From Deltaproteobacteria bacterium (GTDB taxonomy: Bacteria; Desulfobacterota; Desulfobulbia; Desulfobulbales; Desulfocapsaceae): a DNA stretch of 13,319 bases. The translations under genes and the position numbers were made by a program. The notes beneath the pieces were generated by a model. The model searched no databases and had not been told where the DNA came from. It saw only the letters and a program-made list of their open reading frames with translations. The DNA is taken from assembly GCA_021779275.1 (NCBI GenBank), contig JAJYAX010000006.1, positions 1 through 13,319 on the forward strand, given 5' to 3'. Shown here in pieces: positions 1 to 6,785 of the stretch (its first letter is position 1; every line of letters starts with the position of its first letter).

Positions 1-6
1 CAAGAG

Positions 7-36
7 TCCCGTGGCCGCTCCCTCGCGGCCACGGGA
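7..36. terminator. Strong GC-rich hairpin, possible terminator of an upstream gene
   Basis: A perfect 12-bp inverted repeat (arms 7-18 and 25-36, arm sequence TCCCGTGGCCGC) encloses a 6-nt loop. Its position before the first operon suggests a transcription end for a gene left of the window. No T-tract follows on either strand, so it is not a classical intrinsic terminator. It could act as a mRNA-stabilising 3' end, a bidirectional barrier or a REP-like element. The rest of 1-164 shows no convincing gene: all three + frames stay open by base composition alone, and none resembles a known protein. Confidence 0.4.
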
Positions 37-164
37 GCCCAACCCAGCCGCGATCTCCGACACCTACCCGGGATTCCGCCGGAAGACCGCTTGGCCCGAC
101 GCAGCCGCTTTTTCCGTTTCAGCATCAACCTGCATCAGCATTTCAATATCCCCAAGGAGTAAAT

Positions 165-1553
165 GTGAATTCAACACACGTATCCGCCCTCGCGGGCGAG
201 TTCTCGAAAATAGTCGGTTCCGACAACGTCATGACCAGCGAAAATGATCGCTATGCCTACTCCTATGACGCGGCTGTCCTTGATTCGGTCATGCCGGGGC
301 TTGTGGTGCGGCCGACCGGCAGTGAGGCGCTGGGGCGGGTCGTGAAACTCTGCAACGACAATGGCCTGCCATTAACGGTGCGCGGCGCCGGCACCAACCT
401 GTCCGGGGGGACCATCCCGCATTTGGGCGGCGTGGTTGTCCTGACCAACGGCCTGACCTGCATCCTGGAGATCAATGAAGAAGACCTCTATGCCGTGGTC
501 GAGCCGGGAGTCGTGACCGCCACCTTTGCCCAAGAGGTCGCCCGGCGCGGACTCTTCTACCCCCCCGACCCCGGCAGCCAGACCGTATCGACCCTTGGCG
601 GCAACGTCGCCGAGAATGCCGGCGGACTCCGCGGCCTCAAGTACGGCGTGACCAAGGATTATGTGATGGGCATGGAGTTCTGGGACGTGGGCGGCAACCT
701 GGTCAAGTCCGGCTCCCGCACCGTCAAAGGGGTCACCGGCTACAATCTCCATGGCCTGATGGTCGCCTCGGAGGGGACGCTTGGCGTCTTCGACAAGATC
801 ATCCTGAAGCTGATCCCGCCGCCCCGGGAGGCCCGCTCCATGATGGCCATTTTCACTTCCATCACCGCCGCCTCGGAGACCGTGGCCGCCATCATTGCCG
901 CCAAGATCGTCCCGGCCACCCTGGAGATGATGGACAACTTCACGATACGTACGGTGGACAATTTCCGGCATGCCGGCCTGCCGACCGATGCGGCGGCCCT
1001 GCTGCTCATCGAGGTGGACGGCCATCCCGGCCAGGTCGCCGACGAGGCGGCCCAGGTCGAGGCGATCTGCAAGCAGCATGGGGCGCGAGAGTTGAAGGTC
1101 GCCCGTGACGCCGCCGAACGCAACACCATCTGGCAGGCCCGCCGGGATGCGCTGCCGGCGCTCGCCAAGCTCAAACCCACCTGCGTGCTTGAGGACGCGA
1201 CGGTGCCGCGCTCGAAGATCCCGGCCATGATCGAGGCCCTGGGAGAGATCAGCAGAAAATTCAACCTGACCATCGGCACCTTCGGGCATGCCGGCGACGG
1301 CAATCTGCATCCCACCATCCTCACCGACAAACGCGATAAAGAGGAATGGGGCCGGGTCGAAAAGGCCGTCGAGGAGATCTTTGACCGGGCCCTGGCCCTG
1401 GGCGGGACGCTGTCGGGAGAGCACGGCATCGGCCTGGCGAAGGCCAGATTTCTCGTCAAGGAGACGGGGAGGGCCGCCTTTGACTACAGCGCCCGGATGA
1501 AGGCCGCCCTTGATCCGAAGAACATCCTGAATCCCAAGAAGATGGTAGGGTGA
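165..1553 (+). CDS. glcD: FAD-linked oxidase, GlcD/D-lactate dehydrogenase type
   Basis: This is a 462-residue flavoprotein of the GlcD/Dld family. Such enzymes oxidise a 2-hydroxy acid (D-lactate or glycolate) to the 2-oxo acid. The N-terminal PCMH-type FAD domain (about residues 44-220) carries RGAGTNLSGG (73-82) and PPDPGS (133-138). The C-terminal FAD-oxidase domain carries HAGDGNLHP (His375) and GEHGIG (418-423, His420), the usual substrate-site histidines of the family. The length is normal. Translation starts at GTG 165: AAGGAG at 154-159 lies 5 nt upstream, while the overlapping ATG at 163 is followed at once by TGA. A GlcF-type Fe-S protein follows after 11 nt and no GlcE gene is present, which favours D-lactate dehydrogenase over the three-subunit glycolate oxidase. 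Proximity to LutBC-type genes also favours lactate. The substrate remains an inference. Confidence 0.9.
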   Translation: MNSTHVSALAGEFSKIVGSDNVMTSENDRYAYSYDAAVLDSVMPGLVVRPTGSEALGRVVKLCNDNGLPLTVRGAGTNLSGGTIPHLGGVVVLTNGLTCILEINEEDLYAVVEPGVVTATFAQEVARRGLFYPPDPGSQTVSTLGGNVAENAGGLRGLKYGVTKDYVMGMEFWDVGGNLVKSGSRTVKGVTGYNLHGLMVASEGTLGVFDKIILKLIPPPREARSMMAIFTSITAASETVAAIIAAKIVPATLEMMDNFTIRTVDNFRHAGLPTDAAALLLIEVDGHPGQVADEAAQVEAICKQHGARELKVARDAAERNTIWQARRDALPALAKLKPTCVLEDATVPRSKIPAMIEALGEISRKFNLTIGTFGHAGDGNLHPTILTDKRDKEEWGRVEKAVEEIFDRALALGGTLSGEHGIGLAKARFLVKETGRAAFDYSARMKAALDPKNILNPKKMVG

Positions 1554-1564
1554 GGAGGAAAGCC

Positions 1565-2854
1565 ATGACGGATATTCACAAACTGGCCGAGATGTTTACA
1601 AAATTGGACGACCAACTGGTGAACTGCATGCGCTGCGGCATGTGCCAGGCCGTCTGTCCGCTCTTTAAGGAGACCGGCCGGGAAACCGATGTCACCCGGG
1701 GCAAGCTGGCCCTGCTCCAGGGCCTGACCTCCGAACTGCTGCATGATCCTGAAGGGATCAATGAGACCCTGAACCGCTGCCTGCTCTGCGGCACCTGCCA
1801 GTCCAACTGCCCGAGCGGTGTCCGGGTGATCGATATCTTCCTGGAGGCCCGGGCGATCATGACCGGCTATTTCGGCCTGTCTCCGGTAAAGAAGGCGATC
1901 TTCCGGGGCATGCTCTCCAACCCCAGGCTCTTCAACACCCTGACCTCTCTTGGTTCGAAATTTCAGGGCATCTTCACCAAGAAGGTTGATGACCTGCTGG
2001 GTTCCTCCTGCGCCCGCTTCAATGCCCCGGTGGTGGCCGACAGGCATTTCAACAGCCTGGCGACCAGACCCTTTCGCAAGATCTTCCCGCAGCTGGACAG
2101 CCCGGCAGGCAGCAGCGGCCTGCGGGTCGCCTTCTTTCCCGGCTGCGTGGTGGACAAGATGTACCCCCAGGTGGGAGAGGCGGTCGTGAAGATCCTGAAA
2201 AAGAAGGAGGTCGGGATTTTTCTGCCGGCGGGCCAGGCCTGCTGCGGCATCCCGGTGCTGACCAGCGGCGACCGACAGACCTTCGATCACCTCATCGAGA
2301 TGAATCTCAAGGTCTTCGCCGGCCGGGACTTTGATTATCTGGTCACCCCCTGCGCCTCCTGCACCTCCACCATCAAGGAACTCTGGCCCCAAATGTATGG
2401 CGGCAACAGGGAGAATCTGGCGGACATCGTCGCTCTGGGGGAAAAGACCCGCGACATCACCGAGTTTCTAGCGGATCACTGCCCGGTAAGCCTACACGAA
2501 CCGGCAGGCGAAGAAAACGGTTCCGTCACCTATCACGACCCTTGTCATCTCAAGAACGCGCTGGGGATAACCGCCCAGCCCCGGACCCTGCTCAAGGCCA
2601 CCGGCCGGGTCTTCATCGAGATGAACGAGGCAGGAACATGCTGCGGCTGCGGCGGCAGCTTCAATGTCGCCCATTATGAACTTTCAAAGAAGATCGGCGC
2701 CCGCAAGGCCGACAATATCGTAGACTCCGGGGCAAAGACGGTGGCGACGAGCTGCCCGGCCTGCATGATGCAGATGACCGATATGCTCTCCCGGAGAGAC
2801 AAGGGCATTGCCGTCAAACATGTGGTCGAGCTCTATGCCGACAGTCTGGAATGA
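1565..2854 (+). CDS. glcF: GlcF-type (Fe-S)-binding CCG-domain protein, dehydrogenase partner
   Basis: This 429-residue protein is the probable electron-transfer partner of the preceding flavoprotein, passing electrons from lactate or glycolate toward the quinone pool or another membrane acceptor. Two 4Fe-4S ferredoxin motifs are clear: Cys21/24/27/31 and Cys72/75/78/82, each followed by Pro. Two CCG domains follow. The first has Cys194, CCG at 226-228 and Cys263/266. The second has Cys327, CCGCGG at 359-364 and Cys397/400. These are HdrB-like cysteine-rich domains. No transmembrane segment is seen, so it is likely peripheral at the inner face. ATG 1565 is preferred over a GTG 15 nt upstream because GAGGAGG (1552-1558) lies 6 nt before the ATG and the earlier GTG overlaps the previous stop. 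The tight 11-nt gap indicates co-translation with the flavoprotein. Whether the pair serves D-lactate or glycolate cannot be read from this protein. Confidence 0.9.
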   Translation: MTDIHKLAEMFTKLDDQLVNCMRCGMCQAVCPLFKETGRETDVTRGKLALLQGLTSELLHDPEGINETLNRCLLCGTCQSNCPSGVRVIDIFLEARAIMTGYFGLSPVKKAIFRGMLSNPRLFNTLTSLGSKFQGIFTKKVDDLLGSSCARFNAPVVADRHFNSLATRPFRKIFPQLDSPAGSSGLRVAFFPGCVVDKMYPQVGEAVVKILKKKEVGIFLPAGQACCGIPVLTSGDRQTFDHLIEMNLKVFAGRDFDYLVTPCASCTSTIKELWPQMYGGNRENLADIVALGEKTRDITEFLADHCPVSLHEPAGEENGSVTYHDPCHLKNALGITAQPRTLLKATGRVFIEMNEAGTCCGCGGSFNVAHYELSKKIGARKADNIVDSGAKTVATSCPACMMQMTDMLSRRDKGIAVKHVVELYADSLE

Positions 2855-2908
2855 TTCGGCAAGGGATGGAAAAGACGAACAAACAGCGGAGGCATGCCCG
2901 AGGGCATG

Positions 2909-3478
2909 ATGACAATGACAGGTGATAAAGACAGGCGGACCGACCTCTGTTCCCGATTCACGGAGAAGGCGACGGCGGTCTCCGCCGTTGTAAGACAAAT
3001 AGCCACAATCAACGACGCCTTTGCCTATTGCGCCAATCTCTGCGGCACAGGGCAGGAAAAAATCATTGCAGCCCCGGGACTCGAATCGTCACACTATGAC
3101 CTGCTGGCGGATCAGTGCGGCAAAAACGGGCTTACCTGCATCAACTCGGGCATGCGCGGCCATCTAAGCGGTGTCGATATCGGTTTCACCATGGCCGATA
3201 TCGGGATTGCCGAGACCGGGACCCTGGTCATCAATTGCCCGGGCGAGGAGCTGCGTCTGGCCACCATGCTCTGTGAGTACCATATCTGCGTGCTGCCCTG
3301 TTCAAAGATCGTCCGGGACGCCTTTGCGGCCGATCAGCAATTGCGCACGTACATGCGCAAGGCCCCCAATTACACCGCCTTTATCACAGGCGCCAGCCGG
3401 ACCGCCGATATTGAACGGGTGCTGGCTCTGGGCGTCCACGGCCCCCTTGAACTCCACATTCTTCTGCTGGAGGACTGA
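2909..3478 (+). CDS. lutC: LutC-type LUD-domain lactate utilization protein
   Basis: This is a LUD-domain (formerly DUF162) protein of about 189 residues, matching LutC/LldG, the small subunit of the L-lactate utilization complex that oxidises L-lactate to pyruvate. Family signatures are the SGMRGHLSGVDIG segment (from residue 80), IAETGT (Glu102) and the C-terminal TGASRTADIE stretch followed by LGVHGP (from residue 160). It has no cysteine motif for a cluster, as expected for LutC. The stop lies 2 nt before the next ATG, so it is coupled to the LutB/LutA fusion. The start is uncertain: an in-frame ATG at 2894 has GGAGG only 1 nt upstream, and others lie at 2906, 2909 and 2915. I chose 2909 because GAGGG (2900-2904) sits 4 nt before it. 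The order LutC then LutB is also seen in Desulfovibrio lactate loci. Confidence 0.88.
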   Translation: MTMTGDKDRRTDLCSRFTEKATAVSAVVRQIATINDAFAYCANLCGTGQEKIIAAPGLESSHYDLLADQCGKNGLTCINSGMRGHLSGVDIGFTMADIGIAETGTLVINCPGEELRLATMLCEYHICVLPCSKIVRDAFAADQQLRTYMRKAPNYTAFITGASRTADIERVLALGVHGPLELHILLLED

Positions 3479-3480
3479 TC

Positions 3481-5637
3481 ATGCAGAATGCCAAAGATCT
3501 GAAAGAATACCGCTGCGAGATGCAGGAATCGCTCGACAACACCTTCCTGCGCCAGGCGCTCGACACCTTCGCCGTGGCCTACCGGGGCAGCAGGGCCAAG
3601 GCCTTTGCCGGATTCGATATCAACCGGCTGGTGGCCGATGTGGCGGCAGCCAAGGATGCGGTCCTGCCGCGGTTGGACGAACTCTTCCGGGAATTCAAGA
3701 AGAATGCCGAGGCGGCCGGGGTCACCGTCCACTTCGCCAAGGATGCCGATGAGGCCAACGCCATCATCATCCGGATCGCCCAGGAGACGGGCTCGCACAA
3801 GATCATCAAATCAAAATCCATGACCGCCGAGGAGACCCTTCTCAACCATGCCCTGGAGGACCAGGGGCTTGAGGTGACGGAGACCGATCTGGGGGAATTT
3901 ATCATCCAGCTCCGGCATGAAGGACCCTCGCACATGGTCATGCCGGCCATTCATCTGTCCCGCCACCAGGTGGGCGATCTCTTCACCGATGTGACCGGGG
4001 CCAGGCAGGAGCCCGATATCGACAGGCTGGTCAAGGTGGCCAGACGGGAGCTGCGGGCCAAGTTCATCGACGCCGACATGGGGATTACCGGGGCCAATTT
4101 CGCCATCACCGAGACCGGCGCCATCGGCCTGGTGACCAACGAGGGCAATGCCCGTCTGGTCACCACCCTGCCCCGGGTGCATGTGGCCCTGCTGGGTATC
4201 GACAAGCTGGTGCCGACCCTTGAGGATGCCCTGAAGATCCTGAAGGTCCTGCCGCGCAACGCCACCGGCCAGAACATCACCTCCTATGTGACCTGGATCA
4301 CGGGGGCCAATGAATGCGCCTCCGCCCCCGGCAGGAAAAAGGACATCCACTTCGTCGTCCTGGACAACGGACGCCTCGAGATGGCCAAGGACCCGCTCTT
4401 CTCCCAGGTCTTCCGCTGTGTCCGCTGCGGGGCCTGCGCCAATGTCTGCCCGGTCTACCGGCTGGTGGGCGGTCATAAGATGGGCCATATCTATATCGGG
4501 GCCATCGGCCTGATCCTGACCTATTTCTTTCACGGCCCGGACAAGGCCAAGAATCTGGTCCAGAACTGCATCAACTGCGAGGCCTGCAAGGATGTCTGCG
4601 CCGGCGGCATCGATCTGCCCCGGCTGATCAAGCAGGTGCATGTCCGCATCCAGGATACCAAGGGCCATCCCCTGCCCAGCCTGCTGCTCGGTCAAGTCCT
4701 GAAGAACCGTAAGCTCTTCCATACCCTGCTGCGCAGCGCCAAGTGGGCGCAGAAGCCGGTGGCGGGCTCCGACGGCTTCATGCGGCACCTGCCGATGATG
4801 TTTTTCAAGGAGCATGACTTCAAGGCCCTGCCGACCATAGCCGAGACACCCTTCCGCGACCGCTGGCCGGGGCTGCGAATGGAGGTGGCCAAACCCCGGG
4901 TCAAGATCGGTCTGTTCTCCGGCTGCGTGCAGGACTTTGTCTATCCCGAACAGATGGAGGCCGCCGTCCGGCTCTTTGCCGATCACCAGGTCGGCATGAC
5001 GTTTCCGCTGTCCCAGTCCTGCTGCGGTCTGCCCCTGCAGATGATGGGGGAGGCCAAGACCTCCCGGGACGTGGCCCTGCAGAATATCCGGGCCTTTGCA
5101 CAGGAAGATGTCGATCATATCGTCACCCTCTGCGCCTCCTGCGCCTCGCATCTGAAGCATAACTATCCGGTCCTGCTGGCCGATGACCCGAAGCTCGCGG
5201 ACCAGGCCCGCGTCTTTGCGGCCAAGGTGATCGATTTCTCCTCCTTTACCCACGATATCCTGGGCTTGCAGGCCAAAGACTTTACAGGAGACGGCAGGCG
5301 GGCCACCTTCCATTCGCCCTGCCACCTCTGCCGGGGGCTGGGCGTGCACGATGCGCCCCGCGACCTGATCCGGGCGGCCGGGCTTGAGTATAAGGAGGCC
5401 GCCGAGTCGGAGGTCTGCTGCGGTTTCGGCGGCACCTTTTCAGCCAAGTTTCCGGAACTCTCCGCCGAACTCCTGAAGAAAAAGCTCGACAATGTCGAAC
5501 TGACCGGGGCCGAAATCCTGCTGACCGACTGCCCGGGGTGCATCATGCAGCTCCGCGGCGGCCTGAAGAAGCGCGGATCACAGATCCTCGTCCAGCATAC
5601 CGCCGAGGCCCTGGCCTGCCGGCGAAAAGACAAATAA
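3481..5637 (+). CDS. lutB: LutB-LutA (LldF-LldE) fusion, L-lactate oxidation iron-sulfur protein
   Basis: This 718-residue protein joins two subunits that are separate in Bacillus (LutB and LutA) and in many proteobacteria (LldF and LldE). Residues about 1-300 form a LUD domain, with an ITETGA motif recalling the LutC ETGT site. Two ferredoxin motifs follow at Cys313/316/319/323 and Cys363/366/369/373. The LutA-like tail has two CCG domains: Cys482, CCG 514-516 and Cys551/554, then Cys614/617, CCG 646-648 and Cys684/687. With LutC it should oxidise L-lactate to pyruvate and pass electrons to a membrane acceptor. A single-chain form of this size is known in Desulfovibrio lactate clusters, so the fusion is lineage-typical rather than an artefact. 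It starts at ATG 3481, with a GGAGG-type site overlapping the end of LutC. There is no signal peptide or membrane helix. Confidence 0.9.
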   Translation: MQNAKDLKEYRCEMQESLDNTFLRQALDTFAVAYRGSRAKAFAGFDINRLVADVAAAKDAVLPRLDELFREFKKNAEAAGVTVHFAKDADEANAIIIRIAQETGSHKIIKSKSMTAEETLLNHALEDQGLEVTETDLGEFIIQLRHEGPSHMVMPAIHLSRHQVGDLFTDVTGARQEPDIDRLVKVARRELRAKFIDADMGITGANFAITETGAIGLVTNEGNARLVTTLPRVHVALLGIDKLVPTLEDALKILKVLPRNATGQNITSYVTWITGANECASAPGRKKDIHFVVLDNGRLEMAKDPLFSQVFRCVRCGACANVCPVYRLVGGHKMGHIYIGAIGLILTYFFHGPDKAKNLVQNCINCEACKDVCAGGIDLPRLIKQVHVRIQDTKGHPLPSLLLGQVLKNRKLFHTLLRSAKWAQKPVAGSDGFMRHLPMMFFKEHDFKALPTIAETPFRDRWPGLRMEVAKPRVKIGLFSGCVQDFVYPEQMEAAVRLFADHQVGMTFPLSQSCCGLPLQMMGEAKTSRDVALQNIRAFAQEDVDHIVTLCASCASHLKHNYPVLLADDPKLADQARVFAAKVIDFSSFTHDILGLQAKDFTGDGRRATFHSPCHLCRGLGVHDAPRDLIRAAGLEYKEAAESEVCCGFGGTFSAKFPELSAELLKKKLDNVELTGAEILLTDCPGCIMQLRGGLKKRGSQILVQHTAEALACRRKDK

Positions 5638-5674
5638 ATCCCGTTGTATCAGCTCAACTCGAGAGGATGTCCTG

Positions 5675-6550
5675 ATGAACATGAATTTCTGGGAGAACCG
5701 TTCGTTCACGATAAAAACATTTACCCTGGTCGCCATGCTGGTATCCTTTACCGTGGCCACCGGCATCAGATACCATCTGCTGGTGCAAAAAATCAGCGAT
5801 ACAAGCGTCACCCAGAGTTCCGACATAATGTTGACCGGATATAAAAACGAGTTGAAGGACGTTGTCGATATGACGGCAGTGACCCTGGCCGCGGCAGTGG
5901 AGGGAATTGACGACGAAAACCAGATTCACAGTATTTTTAAACACCTGATACAAAACGCTCGCTTTTTTCCTGACAAATCCGGCTATATTTTTATCTATAA
6001 GAAAGGGGGAACGGTGTTCGTGCTCCCCCCGCAACCCGAAAAGGAAGGGAAGAATCTTATCGATTTCAAGGATCCGACCGGCAAGTTGCTGATCAGGGAA
6101 CTTGATTCCGCAGCACAGGCGGGTGGCGGATTTGTCAATTATATGTGGGAGAAGCCGGATAAGGGATTACAACCCAAACTCTCCTACGCCCGCATGCTGC
6201 CGGGCAACCGGTATTGGATCGGCGCCGGCATTTATATCGACGATATACAGGAAAGGGAGTCGGCCATCCTGACCGCAACCAACCAGCTGACCTCCTCGTA
6301 TCTGAGGACCCTCTATGCCGCGCTTGGCGGCGCAGTAATCTTTCTGGCCTTGCCCTTGACCTGGCTGTTGATCAGAAGCATTGTCAAACCAGTCCGCGAA
6401 TTGACCACTGCGGCCGACCAGTTCAGCCGCGGCAGGATGGATCTCACGATCCCATATATTGAACGGGGTGATGAGATCGGCAAGCTGGCCAACGCTCTGG
6501 ATCGACTGGGGATGAGTATCAAGGTTGCCATCGCCCGCTTAAAAAAATAG
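5675..6550 (+). CDS. Membrane Cache-HAMP sensor without an output domain
   Basis: This is a 291-residue membrane protein with sensor architecture. TM1 covers about residues 13-31. A periplasmic single-Cache-like domain (about 40-205) includes DKSGYIFIY (100-108), KNLIDFKDPTGKLLIREL and the closing GAGIYIDDIQ, typical of small-molecule Cache_2 sensors. TM2 covers about 213-233. A HAMP domain (about 234-286) has the IVKPVREL start and the GDEIG motif. The protein stops at the end of HAMP. There is no methyl-accepting, kinase or cyclase domain, and none appears in any + frame of the 235 nt that follow. The reading frame ends in A7-TAG, so slippage is conceivable, but it would add no recognisable domain. 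Placement between lactate and acetate genes suggests, without proof, that it senses a carboxylate. It begins 37 nt after the Lut fusion, with AGAGGA (5662-5667) upstream. Confidence 0.85.
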   Translation: MNMNFWENRSFTIKTFTLVAMLVSFTVATGIRYHLLVQKISDTSVTQSSDIMLTGYKNELKDVVDMTAVTLAAAVEGIDDENQIHSIFKHLIQNARFFPDKSGYIFIYKKGGTVFVLPPQPEKEGKNLIDFKDPTGKLLIRELDSAAQAGGGFVNYMWEKPDKGLQPKLSYARMLPGNRYWIGAGIYIDDIQERESAILTATNQLTSSYLRTLYAALGGAVIFLALPLTWLLIRSIVKPVRELTTAADQFSRGRMDLTIPYIERGDEIGKLANALDRLGMSIKVAIARLKK

Positions 6551-6694
6551 AGGACTGCGGCGATATCGGCACGTGACCGTCACCCATGAAGGAACCGACC
6601 GCTGCGGATCTCGGCGCGGTACCGGCCGTGTTCCGAGGGATCTTTTCCGGCCGATCCCCTCTTCAAGTCATTATCTGCCGATCCGTATCATTCC

Positions 6695-6722
6695 TTGATT
6701 TTCCTGACCTGATACCTACTAT
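6695..6722 (+). promoter_or_regulatory. Candidate sigma70-type promoter for the acetate-CoA ligase operon
   Basis: TTGATT (6695-6700) and TACTAT (6717-6722) are separated by 16 nt and lie 64 nt upstream of the ligase ATG, in a gap (6551-6785) that is clearly AT-richer than its flanks. Four of six bases match the consensus in each box. This is a weak call. It would give the ligase and CoA-transferase genes their own start, apart from the lactate genes. A short inverted repeat, GTGAC/GTCAC, earlier in the gap is too small to interpret. I see no sigma54-type element and no convincing gene in the gap. Confidence 0.25.
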
Positions 6723-6785
6723 AAAGAAGTACGCCAATTTTATTAGCCTTCTATTCTCCACACTGTCATAAGGATTCATTCACCC

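Noticed and set aside
372..1424. Long open frame (350 codons) on the minus strand opposite the GlcD-type gene
   Set aside because: It is a shadow of a high-GC gene. Its protein is low-complexity, rich in Gly/Ala/Asp/His, and has no family motif, while the + strand gene has full conserved domains.
3811..5349. Long open frame (512 codons) on the minus strand opposite the LutB-LutA fusion
   Set aside because: It is fully antisense to a gene with clear Fe-S and CCG motifs. The composition is that of an antisense translation of GC-rich codons, with no ribosome site or domain.
6586..6771. Possible 61-residue protein in the gap before the acetate-CoA ligase
   Set aside because: It has no ribosome site and no recognisable motif, and it overlaps the likely promoter region. 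The composition changes midway from GC-rich to AT-rich, as expected for intergenic DNA.
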